In this document: positions 17,379 to 26,122 of the stretch, piece by piece
How the letters are laid out: the number at the start of each line of letters is the position of its first letter
Position numbering within the stretch: the first letter of the stretch is position 1
Assembly (NCBI GenBank): GCA_030683815.1
Contig: JAUXPJ010000014.1
Coordinates: 124,001 to 188,000 of the forward strand
Length of the DNA: 64,000 nt
Source of the DNA: Flavobacteriaceae bacterium
GTDB lineage: Bacteria; Bacteroidota; Bacteroidia; Flavobacteriales; Flavobacteriaceae
Direction of reading: 5' to 3'
Translations under genes and position numbers: made by a program
The notes under the pieces: generated by a model
What the model was told of the DNA's origin: nothing
The model's database searches: none
The model's input: the letters and a program-made list of their open reading frames with translations, nothing else

Positions 17379-19784
17379 ATGATGATAAGAACAATAGTTT
17401 TCACAGTCATTCTTCTTTCTGGTTTAAATGTGGCAGTTGCACAGGAACATTACTACTGGGCTTATGGAAAGAAATATCCCTTAGAGCTTCATACAGAAAA
17501 AAACTATGTTTTGATGCATGGTCAAAATAAAGTAACAATCGCTCAAGGGCTAGGGTTAACAGAACAAGATATTACAGATCTTAAGCCGATTATTGTTAGT
17601 CAGACAATTAATAGAAGTCGCTCCAACATATACAGAGAGGATAACTTGTACTGGGGTTTTGTAAACCGTTCCATCGACAAAGAAAAAATCAAATCTTCGG
17701 ATATTATTTATGCTGCACCTTCATTTATGGTAAATGGCAAAGAAGTAAGTTTGTCACAATATTTTTATGTGAAACTGAAGCACGAAAAGGATTTCATACT
17801 TTTAGAAGACTTGGTAAAGCAAACTAAAGTGGAAATTGTTGGGAATGACAGTTTTATGCCATTGTGGTACATTTTATCTTGTGATAAAAATTCAAAAGGC
17901 AATGCACTGGAAATGGCAAACTTTTTTTACGAAACAGGGCATTTTTCTTCTGCTCAACCTGATTTGATGGAAGATTTAAATATTAGCTGTACGAATGATC
18001 CTTTATTCAATCAACAGTGGCATTTGAATAATACAGGACAGGCAAACGGTATAATTGGCAACGACATTAGAATTTGTCAGGCATGGAACATTACAATGGG
18101 CTGTGCAAACGTAGTGGTTGCTGTTTTAGATCATGGTTTGGAATTTAACCATCCGGATTTTAACAACATTAGTCCAATTAGCTTTGATTCAGAAACAGGT
18201 ACTGTTCCAAGCGTAGTCAGAGGAGAACATGGTGTGGCTGTTGCAGGGGTGATAGGAGCCTCTGCAAATAATAATTTAGGTGTGGCCGGTGTTGCACCTA
18301 GTGTTCAATTGATGTCTATCAGTAATTCATTAGCAGCAACCCCTTTTTCACGTCTAAATAGGGCAGCAGGAATTAATTTTGCATGGCAAAATGGAGCGGC
18401 CGTAATTAATAATAGTTGGATGTCCGCTGTAATTCATCAAGAGATAGACGATGCTATACAAAATGCGACAACACTTGGTAGAAACGGACTAGGAACTATT
18501 GTTGTGTTTGCAAGCGGCAACGAAAACAGTAGTTTTATTAGTTATCCTTCAAATAATCCTCGGGTAATATCCGTTGGTGCAATAGGCCGGACTGCAAGTC
18601 GTGCCAGTTTCTCAAACTATGGGACAGGATTAGACGTTGTGGCACCTGGTGTAAGTATAAGTACAACGGACAGGCAAGGCGCATTTGGATATAATACAAC
18701 TGCTGGAACAGGTGGTGATTATACAATAATAAATGGAACATCCTTTGCCTCCCCTCAGGTTGCCGGTATAGCCGCGTTGATTTTATCAGTAAATCCCAAC
18801 TTAACCCTACAACAAGTTCGCAACATTATTGAAAGCACTACTGATAAAGTTGGGGGCGTAACTTATACGCTTGGTGCTGGCGAACAAACCGCATTAACAT
18901 GGAATAATCAGATGGGCTATGGAAAAGTGAACGCTTTAAGGGCACTTCAAGAAGTATATCCCATTACCGGACCTTCAACTGTCTGTAGCATTGGAAACTT
19001 TGCTATACAAAATCAACCTGTCGGCACCACAGTATCATGGAGTAGCAGCAACCCCAATGGCTTAACTATTGATTTCTCAACAGGAGTTGCCACACGCGTG
19101 AACAATTTTCACGGGCAAATTACTATAACGGCGGCTACTATAAACAGTAGTTGCGGAGTCGCTAATATTACAAGAGACGTTTGGGTGGGGAATCCTCCAG
19201 CTAATATGAATACATTAATATGGACAGGTATCCGCGGTGTTAATCCGGTAAGCACAACTCCCGATACAACCTATATTTTTAATGTCGATCAAGTTCCGAA
19301 CACAACATCCTATACATGGGTATTGCCACATGGTTTTAGTGTGTTGTTTGGCGGTTCAAATACCACAACCGAACCAAGCATCTATATCACAACCTCTACA
19401 ACAAGCGGAACCTATATGTTGCACTGTACTGCAAACAATGCTTGCGGATCGAGTTGGACAAATGCCCTGACCATTAATAACGAAACCGGAGGTGGTGGTG
19501 GACCAATTCCATTGATTGTTTACCCGAACCCAGCATCCTCAATCTTAATTATCGAAGAAGCAACGACTGACTCAGAAAGCTTATTGGGACAATCAAGAGG
19601 TAACGCTGAAACAACCGAATTCAATGTTCAACTTTTTGATTACCACGGAAGCCTAAGAAAATCCGGTCAATCAAAAAATAGAAAATTAGAGGTTAACACA
19701 GACGACCTCCCAGATGGATTTTATATTCTAAAGATAATGACTCCTTTGGGGACTGAACATAGACATATCAGCATTAAACATTAG
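17379..19784 (+). CDS. Secreted S8 (subtilisin-like) serine protease with T9SS sorting domain
   Basis: 801 residues. A signal peptide ends near AVAQ (residue 22), and a propeptide-like region runs to about 200. The peptidase S8 domain (about 210-515) has catalytic Asp251 in VAVLDHGLEFNHPDF, His284 in GEHGVAVAGV, Asn381 in FASGNENSS and Ser455 in NGTSFASPQVAG. Residues about 525-710 are Ser/Thr-rich PKD/Ig-like modules. A GGGGG linker then leads to a T9SS type A C-terminal domain (IVYPNPASSILII, LPDGFYILKIMT). It should be exported by the Por system and may be surface bound. Its base composition looks less AT-rich than its neighbours', consistent with transfer. Confidence 0.9.
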   Translation: MMIRTIVFTVILLSGLNVAVAQEHYYWAYGKKYPLELHTEKNYVLMHGQNKVTIAQGLGLTEQDITDLKPIIVSQTINRSRSNIYREDNLYWGFVNRSIDKEKIKSSDIIYAAPSFMVNGKEVSLSQYFYVKLKHEKDFILLEDLVKQTKVEIVGNDSFMPLWYILSCDKNSKGNALEMANFFYETGHFSSAQPDLMEDLNISCTNDPLFNQQWHLNNTGQANGIIGNDIRICQAWNITMGCANVVVAVLDHGLEFNHPDFNNISPISFDSETGTVPSVVRGEHGVAVAGVIGASANNNLGVAGVAPSVQLMSISNSLAATPFSRLNRAAGINFAWQNGAAVINNSWMSAVIHQEIDDAIQNATTLGRNGLGTIVVFASGNENSSFISYPSNNPRVISVGAIGRTASRASFSNYGTGLDVVAPGVSISTTDRQGAFGYNTTAGTGGDYTIINGTSFASPQVAGIAALILSVNPNLTLQQVRNIIESTTDKVGGVTYTLGAGEQTALTWNNQMGYGKVNALRALQEVYPITGPSTVCSIGNFAIQNQPVGTTVSWSSSNPNGLTIDFSTGVATRVNNFHGQITITAATINSSCGVANITRDVWVGNPPANMNTLIWTGIRGVNPVSTTPDTTYIFNVDQVPNTTSYTWVLPHGFSVLFGGSNTTTEPSIYITTSTTSGTYMLHCTANNACGSSWTNALTINNETGGGGGPIPLIVYPNPASSILIIEEATTDSESLLGQSRGNAETTEFNVQLFDYHGSLRKSGQSKNRKLEVNTDDLPDGFYILKIMTPLGTEHRHISIKH

Positions 19785-20002
19785 GGACTGTTTCTAAAAA
19801 CATAATTATGTAAAACACAAAACCTTATTATGATTTTTGGTGATGAAGAATCTGAGATTTTAAAACGCTTATATATAGTTATTTATCAACTATTTTTGAC
19901 CACATTATCCATTTTAAAATACAATTGTTAAATATTCAGTTAGCGCAGATTTTCAATCCGTGCTTAGTATTTCTTACTTGTTTTTATACAGAATTCTATG
20001 AT

Positions 20003-20896
20003 TTAAATCAAATTTTTATGTAAGGTTTTGATGATTCCATCGACAAGTCCGATTTTTGGAACATATATTTTTTCTGTATTACTCCATTCCATAGCCGATA
20101 GATAAATTTTTAATGCAGGAATAATAACGTCTGCACGATCAGGATTTAATGAATATTTAATAATACGTTCTTCATAAGTTAAAGAACTTAAATAATCAAA
20201 TTGTGTTTTTAAATAATCAAACGAGAGTGGTTTGTTTTGCAATTTTCCAGAGAGTTTAAATATTTTATTGATATTTCCTCCAGAACCGATAATTGAAAGT
20301 TTATGGGTTTCTTTCGTATTTTGAATGACCCAATTTTTAGCAGATTGCCATTCATGATCTTCTTGTTTTTTCTTGTTGAGTAATCGTACAGTACCGATTT
20401 TAAATGATTTTGATGTAATCATTTTTCCTTTTTCAAACAAGGTAAATTCTGTACTTCCTCCGCCAACATCAACATAGAGATGAGATTTGTCATTGTTAAT
20501 AAGTTCTTTTATATCGGTTAGTGAAATAATTTTAGCTTCTGTTTTTCCATCAATAATATCAATCTTAATGGAAGTTTTTAGGAAGATTTCCTCAATAATT
20601 TTCTTTCCATTTGACGCTTCTCTAATAGCAGATGTGGCGCACGCCTTAAACTTTTCAACTTTATGAATACTCATAATCAGTTTAAAAGAGTTCATGGCAT
20701 TAATCATTCGTTGGATATTTTCTTCGGATATTTCACCTTTTATAAAAGTGTCAGCTCCCAAACGAATTGGAACCCTTACTAAGGAAGATTTTCTGAAAAG
20801 AGGTTCTAAATTTTCTTGAATTACAACATTTGATATTAATAAACGAACACCGTTTGAACCGATATCAATTGCTGCATATTTTTTTAATTCCAACAC
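20003..20896 (-). CDS. Ppx/GppA family phosphatase (exopolyphosphatase-like)
   Basis: A 297-residue actin-fold hydrolase. The phosphate-binding motifs are YAAIDIGSNGVRLLIS (near residue 7) and YVDVGGGSTEFTLF (near 140). ATSAIREASNGK and GSGGNINKIF also fit the family. It would hydrolyse inorganic polyphosphate or pppGpp in the cytoplasm. It is the short, single-module form without the C-terminal HD domain of E. coli Ppx. The first codon is GTG at 20896, directly after the sixA stop, so the pair is coupled. sixA and ppx adjacency is common in Bacteroidetes. Confidence 0.85.
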   Translation of the reverse strand: MLELKKYAAIDIGSNGVRLLISNVVIQENLEPLFRKSSLVRVPIRLGADTFIKGEISEENIQRMINAMNSFKLIMSIHKVEKFKACATSAIREASNGKKIIEEIFLKTSIKIDIIDGKTEAKIISLTDIKELINNDKSHLYVDVGGGSTEFTLFEKGKMITSKSFKIGTVRLLNKKKQEDHEWQSAKNWVIQNTKETHKLSIIGSGGNINKIFKLSGKLQNKPLSFDYLKTQFDYLSSLTYEERIIKYSLNPDRADVIIPALKIYLSAMEWSNTEKIYVPKIGLVDGIIKTLHKNLI

Positions 20897-20900
20897 TAAT

Positions 20901-21401
20901 TTATTCTTTTTTTATTTTGTGAAACTTAGGAAATTCAACTAAAATTGTTTCTCCTTTTTTAATGTTTTTCCAATGATTTTCATCAAATTTTATTCCAACT
21001 ACCCCAGCTGTTGGAACGTTATCTATAGTTTGATTTCCAAATTCATTTACAAAATCATTGATACCATGATTGTGACTAAATATGATGGCTGTATCAAAAT
21101 CATCATCCAAAGCGTAAATAGTTTTTAACAAATATCCATCACTGAAACTATATAAAGAACGGTTAATTTTCAAATTGGTGAGCGGATAACCTAAGGTATC
21201 TGAAAAGATGATGGCTGTATGTAAAGCTCTGTTGGCGCTACTTGAAATAAATACATCAGGTTTTTTAATTTTATTTTTTAAGACAGATGCAATTAAATAA
21301 GCATCACTGATACCTCGTTCCGTTAACGGACGGTCATAATCTTTTACTTCATTGAAATCCCAAGATGATTTGGCGTGGCGAACAATGTAAAGTGTTTTCA
21401 T
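20901..21401 (-). CDS. sixA: SixA-like histidine phosphatase
   Basis: 166 residues of the histidine phosphatase (phosphoglycerate mutase) superfamily. The catalytic RHA motif is in LYIVRHAKSSWDF at the N terminus and the second histidine is in IIFSHNHGINDF. DRPLTERGISDA and SSSANRALHTA are SixA-like. SixA of E. coli removes phosphate from histidine phosphotransfer proteins; the substrate here is unknown. It precedes ppx by four bases. An 8-9 bp tandem repeat lies directly upstream. Confidence 0.82.
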   Translation of the reverse strand: MKTLYIVRHAKSSWDFNEVKDYDRPLTERGISDAYLIASVLKNKIKKPDVFISSSANRALHTAIIFSDTLGYPLTNLKINRSLYSFSDGYLLKTIYALDDDFDTAIIFSHNHGINDFVNEFGNQTIDNVPTAGVVGIKFDENHWKNIKKGETILVEFPKFHKIKKE

Positions 21402-21408
21402 TTTAATA

Positions 21409-21486
21409 TGTTTGTAATGTTAAAATGTTTTTAAAGTTATAATGTTATAATGTTTGTAATGTTATAATGTTTGTAATGTTTTATTC
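21409..21486. repeat. Tandem 8/9-bp ATGTT-type repeat
   Basis: Units of the type ATGTTTGTA, ATGTTAAA, ATGTTATA repeat about nine times between sixA and the orphan gene. The unit length varies from 7 to 10 bases. A related nonamer run (ATGTTCTTA) recurs near 28785. Confidence 0.75.
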
Positions 21487-21584
21487 TACTGGTGTGAGCG
21501 TCACTCACATACTTATCTGTTTTTGCAATAGTATGATGAATGCGTTTTTAGTTAATTTTCAAATATTAATAAATATTTACATTA

Positions 21585-21956
21585 TTAAACTTTTACTTTT
21601 CTTTTCATCCATTTAATATAATCTTCAAGATTTCTTTCATACCATTCACTAGTAATTAAATATAGATCATCACCATTTTTAAATACTTCTGCGTAATATC
21701 TTGTATGATCTTTTGTCATTCTATTTTCAAGAATTGATAATTTTGTATCAATTTTTTTTAATATAGGATAATTCATGTCAAAAGTGAATTTACTATAATT
21801 ATCTTCTTGTAATTTTTTGATTTCAGTTTCTGGAATTAATTTCTCTATAAGTATGATAGGTAGAGTTTCTCTGACTAATTTTCCTATTTTTTCATTTTTT
21901 AATTCAATTTCTGGAAGATTAATTATTTTAAATAACAAGTCTATTTTTAGGTTCAT
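21585..21956 (-). CDS. Hypothetical protein, orphan between two repeat tracts
   Basis: A 123-residue, Lys/Glu/Ile-rich soluble protein without signal peptide, membrane segment or cysteine. No family is recognised. The C-terminal part (DLYLITSEWYERNLEDYIKW) is Trp/Tyr-rich and could be a small alpha+beta domain. The spacer downstream holds the ATGTT-type repeat and the spacer upstream holds GCTTATT heptamers, so the gene sits alone between two short tandem repeat tracts. It may be an accessory gene acquired into a housekeeping run. Confidence 0.55.
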   Translation of the reverse strand: MNLKIDLLFKIINLPEIELKNEKIGKLVRETLPIILIEKLIPETEIKKLQEDNYSKFTFDMNYPILKKIDTKLSILENRMTKDHTRYYAEVFKNGDDLYLITSEWYERNLEDYIKWMKRKVKV

Positions 21957-22102
21957 ATTTCAAAATTTATATGTTGATTTCTTTACAAGCACTATCAGGT
22001 ATAAAATGATTAATGAGTGAATTTTTGATAAGCTCTGCACAACCTCGAAATACATTTTGTCAACTTATTAAAAAACATCTACTTTATCGAGCATTTCCTT
22101 TT

Positions 22103-22144
22103 GCTTACTGCTTATTGCTTATTGCTTATTGCTTACTGCCTAAT
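22103..22144. repeat. Heptamer tandem repeat GCTTA(C/T)T
   Basis: Six adjacent 7-bp units: GCTTACT, GCTTATT three times, GCTTACT, GCCTAAT. It lies between the orphan gene and pdxH. Confidence 0.85.
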
Positions 22145-22164
22145 TTCTTCCAAATATAAAAAAT

Positions 22165-22812
22165 TTAAGGAGCTAAACGCGTTATTTTCCAGTCAAAATT
22201 TTCTTGCAAAGCATATAAAATTCTATCATGCATTCTGTTAGGACGTCCTTGCCAAAACTCTATTGAAACAGGTTTTACCAGATATCCCCCCCAAAAATCA
22301 GGACGTGGAATTTCTTTTCCTTCAAATTGTTTTTCAAATTCTTTTAAACGATTGTCTAAATATGCTCTCGATGGTACTTCTTGACTTTGGTCAGATGCCC
22401 AAGAGCCCAATTTACTGCCATCTGGTCTTGATTCAAAATAACCGTCGGATAAATTTTCTGAAAGTTTTTCAGCAAATCCTTTAATAATGATTTGACGCTC
22501 TAATTGATGCCAAAAAAAAGAAATACTTATTTTTGGATTTTTCGCAATGGCTTTACCTTTATCACTGTTGTAATTGGTGTAAAAGATGAATCCTTCCCAA
22601 GTAAAACGTTTCAATAAAACAATGCGCGATTTTGGAAAACCATCTAATTCTAAAGTAGTAACATTCATAGTGTTGGCTTCTTCAACGGCGCCAGATTCTT
22701 CCACTTCAAAATACCATTTTTGAAATAGTTCCATCGGATTTTCGGGAATATTACTCTCTAATAATTCCTGTTTTTGATATATTTTTCTTCTACTTCCTAA
22801 ATCTTTATCCAT
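22165..22812 (-). CDS. pdxH: Pyridoxamine 5'-phosphate oxidase
   Basis: A 215-residue FMN enzyme that oxidises pyridoxine or pyridoxamine 5'-phosphate to PLP. Family motifs: SRIVLLKRFTWEGFIFYTNY (FMN and substrate site), SFFWHQLERQIIIKG, ESRPDGSKLGSWASDQSQ and the C-terminal EFWQGRPNRMHDRILY and ITRLAP. Length and order are normal. The start shares a base with the stop of the sodium symporter gene upstream. PLP made here serves several enzymes in the window such as GcvP and HemL, but no regulatory link is visible. Confidence 0.96.
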   Translation of the reverse strand: MDKDLGSRRKIYQKQELLESNIPENPMELFQKWYFEVEESGAVEEANTMNVTTLELDGFPKSRIVLLKRFTWEGFIFYTNYNSDKGKAIAKNPKISISFFWHQLERQIIIKGFAEKLSENLSDGYFESRPDGSKLGSWASDQSQEVPSRAYLDNRLKEFEKQFEGKEIPRPDFWGGYLVKPVSIEFWQGRPNRMHDRILYALQENFDWKITRLAP

Positions 22813-24254
22813 TATGATGCTTTTTTGACAGCTAAAGTTAATCCGATAAAAGTTAACAATCCGTTAAATATAAGAATTTCAAATCCAAATTCATACCCAA
22901 ACCATAATTTGCTATTATTGTTCATTACGATGCTTATCACAACAGATAAAATAGAAATTACCGGCACCAATTTATCTCTGATATTGAATTTGGTAAAAAG
23001 TCCAAAAGCAAATAAACCAAGTAGCGGACCGTAGGTAAATCCGGCAAATTTAAAAAGTTTAGCGATAACACTTTCATCAGCAATGAGATATCTAAAACTG
23101 ATAATTACAACGATAAATACTAAGGTAAAAAGGATGTGAATTTTTTTACGAACCGCAATTTGTTTGACTTCTGTAAATCTTTTTTCAATATCTAAAATGT
23201 CAATACTAAAAGAAGTTGTCAGGGCAGTTAAGGCACTGTCAGCACTGGAGTACGCCGCAGCAATTAATCCTAAGATAAAGAAAATGGCAACTGTTGTACC
23301 TAAATAACCGTTTGCTAAAGTTGGAAAAAGCGCATCTTTATGAGCATCAATTCCGTTTTGTTGTGCGTAAGTTGTTAGTAAAACGCCCAATATTAGAAAG
23401 AAAAGATTTACAATAGTTAAAACAATTGTGAACCAAAACATATTTTTTTGGGCATCTTTTAAACTACGACAAGTAAGATTTTTTTGCATCATATCTTGGT
23501 CCAAACCTGTCATAACTATGGCGATAAAAGCACCAGATAAAAATTGTTTCCAGAAATAATTTACAGAACTGACATCCTCAAAAAAGAAAGTTTTTGACAA
23601 AGAATTACTGCTGATAAAATTAACAAAATTACTGCCGTTTAAACCTAAATCATCAGACAAAATAACAATACAAACTCCGACCGAAATTAGCATAAAGAAG
23701 GTTTGGAGCGTATCAGTCCAAATAATGGTTTTAATACCCGATTTAAAAGTATAAACCCAAATTAGGAATATTGTTAAAGAAACGGTTATCCAATAATCGA
23801 TATTTAAAGCATCAAAAACTAATAATTGTAACACATTTGCAACAAGAAATAACCTAAAACTTGCACCAATTGTTCTGGAAATTAAAAAATACCAAGCACC
23901 CGTTTTGTATGAATATGTTCCAAATCTGGTTTCTAGATAAGTGTAAATGGTAGTTAAATTTAGTCGATAATATAATGGAAGTAAAACAGTTGCAATGACA
24001 AAATAACCAACAATATAACCCAATACCACTTGCATATAACTAAACTGAGAAGATTCTACCCAGCCCGGAACTGAAATAAAAGTTACACCCGATAACGAGG
24101 CACCAATCATTCCGAAGGCAACAACATACCAAGGCGAATTTTTTTTGGCTTTAAAGAATACTTCGTTACTATCAACAGTTTTGGTGAATAAAGAAACAAT
24201 GATGAGTAAACCGAAATAAGCAGCGATTAATAATAAGATAAGATGTGGTTGCAT
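22812..24254 (-). CDS. Sodium:solute symporter family protein
   Basis: A 480-residue inner-membrane protein of the SSS family with about 13 hydrophobic helices. Recognisable parts are the first helix (HLILLLIAAYFGLLIIVS), FGMIGASLSGVTFISVPGWV, YFLISRTIGASFRLFLVA and GLIAAAYSSADSALTALTTSF, where the Ser/Ala run corresponds to the sodium site. The substrate cannot be told from sequence. ATG at 24254 was chosen; the longer frame starts with TTG at 24278 and runs into the recR promoter. It overlaps pdxH by one base. Confidence 0.88.
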   Translation of the reverse strand: MQPHLILLLIAAYFGLLIIVSLFTKTVDSNEVFFKAKKNSPWYVVAFGMIGASLSGVTFISVPGWVESSQFSYMQVVLGYIVGYFVIATVLLPLYYRLNLTTIYTYLETRFGTYSYKTGAWYFLISRTIGASFRLFLVANVLQLLVFDALNIDYWITVSLTIFLIWVYTFKSGIKTIIWTDTLQTFFMLISVGVCIVILSDDLGLNGSNFVNFISSNSLSKTFFFEDVSSVNYFWKQFLSGAFIAIVMTGLDQDMMQKNLTCRSLKDAQKNMFWFTIVLTIVNLFFLILGVLLTTYAQQNGIDAHKDALFPTLANGYLGTTVAIFFILGLIAAAYSSADSALTALTTSFSIDILDIEKRFTEVKQIAVRKKIHILFTLVFIVVIISFRYLIADESVIAKLFKFAGFTYGPLLGLFAFGLFTKFNIRDKLVPVISILSVVISIVMNNNSKLWFGYEFGFEILIFNGLLTFIGLTLAVKKAS

Positions 24255-24292
24255 AATTTTATTAAGTGATGTAAGCAAAGAAACTAAAAATA

Positions 24293-24324
24293 TTGTAATG
24301 TTTTATACTGATTATGTACATTTG
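24293..24324 (+). promoter_or_regulatory. Promoter of recR
   Basis: TTG at 24293-24295, 21 bases, TACATTTG at 24317-24324. The start codon at 24329 is only five bases further, so the mRNA may be nearly leaderless. Confidence 0.6.
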
Positions 24325-24328
24325 TGCC

Positions 24329-24946
24329 ATGAATTTTTCATCCAAAATATTAGAAGATGCTGTAAACGAGATTTCTCATTTGCCGGGTATTGGAAAACGA
24401 ACGGCTTTACGCTTGGTTCTTCACCTGTTGAAACAACCAAAAGAAAGAACGAAGCACTTGTCAAAAGCATTAAACAGATTGGTTGACGATATAAAATATT
24501 GCGAAAAGTGCCATAATTTGTCAGATGTTGAAATTTGTGAAATATGTGCAAATCCAAAAAGAAATGAAAGTATTATTTGTGTTGTTGAAGATGTGAGAGA
24601 TGTAATGGCTATTGAAAATACTACTCAGTTTAGAGGATTATACCATGTTTTAGGAGGAAAAATTTCTCCGATGGATGGAATTGGACCACATAATTTAACC
24701 ATTCAAAATTTGGTTGATAAAGTAAATAATAGTGAAATACAAGAAATAATTTTGGCCTTGAGTTCAACTATTGAAGGAGATACCACCAATTTTTATATAT
24801 ACAAACAACTGCAAGAAACGAATGTTAAAATATCGACCATCGCAAGAGGTATTTCGGTTGGAAATGAATTAGAATATACCGATGAAATTACACTTGGAAG
24901 AAGTATTTTAAACCGAATTCCGTTTGAAAACTCCCTTAAAATTTGA
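24329..24946 (+). CDS. recR: Recombination protein RecR
   Basis: A 205-residue protein of the RecFOR pathway, loading RecA at gaps in the chromosome. A helix-hairpin-helix ([18 protein letters not shown]) is followed by a four-Cys zinc motif ([16 protein letters not shown]), the Toprim domain ([13 protein letters not shown]) and the C-terminal [24 protein letters not shown] at 24329 is preferred over 24314 because the latter lies before the -7 element. The stop TGA overlaps a TTG start of the glycosyltransferase gene. Confidence 0.95.
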   Translation: MNFSSKILEDAVNEISHLPGIGKRTALRLVLHLLKQPKERTKHLSKALNRLVDDIKYCEKCHNLSDVEICEICANPKRNESIICVVEDVRDVMAIENTTQFRGLYHVLGGKISPMDGIGPHNLTIQNLVDKVNNSEIQEIILALSSTIEGDTTNFYIYKQLQETNVKISTIARGISVGNELEYTDEITLGRSILNRIPFENSLKI

Positions 24947-26121
24947 AAAAACTTTCCGTCATAATTATAAGTTATAATGTTCAGCATTTTTTAAATCTTT
25001 GTTTACAAAGTGTTAAACAAGCAATAAAATCAATTGATGCAGAGATTATTGTGGTTGATAATCATTCAAGCGATGCGAGTTGCGAAATGACTCGCTCGAA
25101 CTATCCTGAAGTTATTCTTGTTGAAAATAAGGTAAATTTCGGGTTTTCAAAAGCCAATAATCAAGGTGTTTCTTTGGCAAAAGGAGAATATGTTTTAATT
25201 CTTAATCCGGATACTGTTTTGGCTGAAGATACTTTTGAAAAAATAATTTCATTTGCAGATAAACAAGGAAAATTTGGCGCTTTAGGAGTGAAATTAATTG
25301 ATGGAACCGGAAAATATTTACCTGAAAGCAAACGAAATATTCCCACTCCAAGAAGATCTTTTTTAAAATTAGTGCGTAATTCATCCCGTAAAATGGAATA
25401 TTATGCAAATCAAATTAGTGAAAATAAAAATGCTGAAGTGCCAATTTTAGTTGGTGCTTTTATGTTGTTAAAACGGGAAACTTATCTAAAAGTCGGCGGA
25501 TTTGATGAACGATTCTTTATGTATGGTGAAGATATCGATCTGTGTTATCAATTATTAGAATTAGGTTATAAAAACTATTATTTCGGCGATGTTCAGGCAA
25601 TTCATTATAAAGGTGAGAGTACCCAAAAAGACATCAAATACCTAAAATATTTTTATGGTGCGATGAAATTATTTTATCGCAAACATTTTAAAATCAATAA
25701 AATATATGATTATATAATGAGTTTCGGAATTCGTATTTGGTTTTGGGTGAAGTATTTATCATTACTTTTTTTAAGAGAAAAAGAAGATAAAGTTCAAAGT
25801 GTACTTTATGTTGGAACAGAAGAAAATATTTTTACAAAACTAAATTTAATATATCCAAACAGTCAAACTTTTATTTTCCCGATTTGCACAACAAGAGTCG
25901 TTTCACGATTTGATGATTTAGAGCATTTAAATCGTTTAATAGGCGAACACCAAATACAAGAAATAATTTTTGATAGTGAATCGCTGTCCTTTTCTCGAAT
26001 CATTTTCTTTATATCTCAACTAAATAGAAAAGGCCTAATGTTTAAAATTAAGCCTTCAAATACTGATTATATAATTGGTAGTAATTGCCCTATTGGTAAA
26101 GGAATAATCGAAAAATTATAG
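24943..26121 (+). CDS. Family 2 glycosyltransferase with C-terminal extension
   Basis: 392 residues. The GT-A domain starts at once with [16 protein letters not shown]; the metal-binding region is LNPDTV near residue 90, and the acceptor motif [20 protein letters not shown] follows near 185. It resembles rhamnosyltransferases of surface polysaccharide synthesis. A hydrophobic stretch near residue 260 ([15 protein letters not shown]) could anchor it. Residues 280-392 are an extra domain resembling a Rossmann-like sugar-nucleotide module. The start is TTG, in a 4-base TTGA overlap with recR; no ATG is available. Confidence 0.85.
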   Translation: MKKLSVIIISYNVQHFLNLCLQSVKQAIKSIDAEIIVVDNHSSDASCEMTRSNYPEVILVENKVNFGFSKANNQGVSLAKGEYVLILNPDTVLAEDTFEKIISFADKQGKFGALGVKLIDGTGKYLPESKRNIPTPRRSFLKLVRNSSRKMEYYANQISENKNAEVPILVGAFMLLKRETYLKVGGFDERFFMYGEDIDLCYQLLELGYKNYYFGDVQAIHYKGESTQKDIKYLKYFYGAMKLFYRKHFKINKIYDYIMSFGIRIWFWVKYLSLLFLREKEDKVQSVLYVGTEENIFTKLNLIYPNSQTFIFPICTTRVVSRFDDLEHLNRLIGEHQIQEIIFDSESLSFSRIIFFISQLNRKGLMFKIKPSNTDYIIGSNCPIGKGIIEKL

Positions 26122-26122
26122 A

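Noticed and set aside
19999-20010. TGATTTAAATCA, same as one hemA box
   Set aside because: It lies across the 3' end of ppx, far from any start. A lone AT-rich palindrome here is probably chance.
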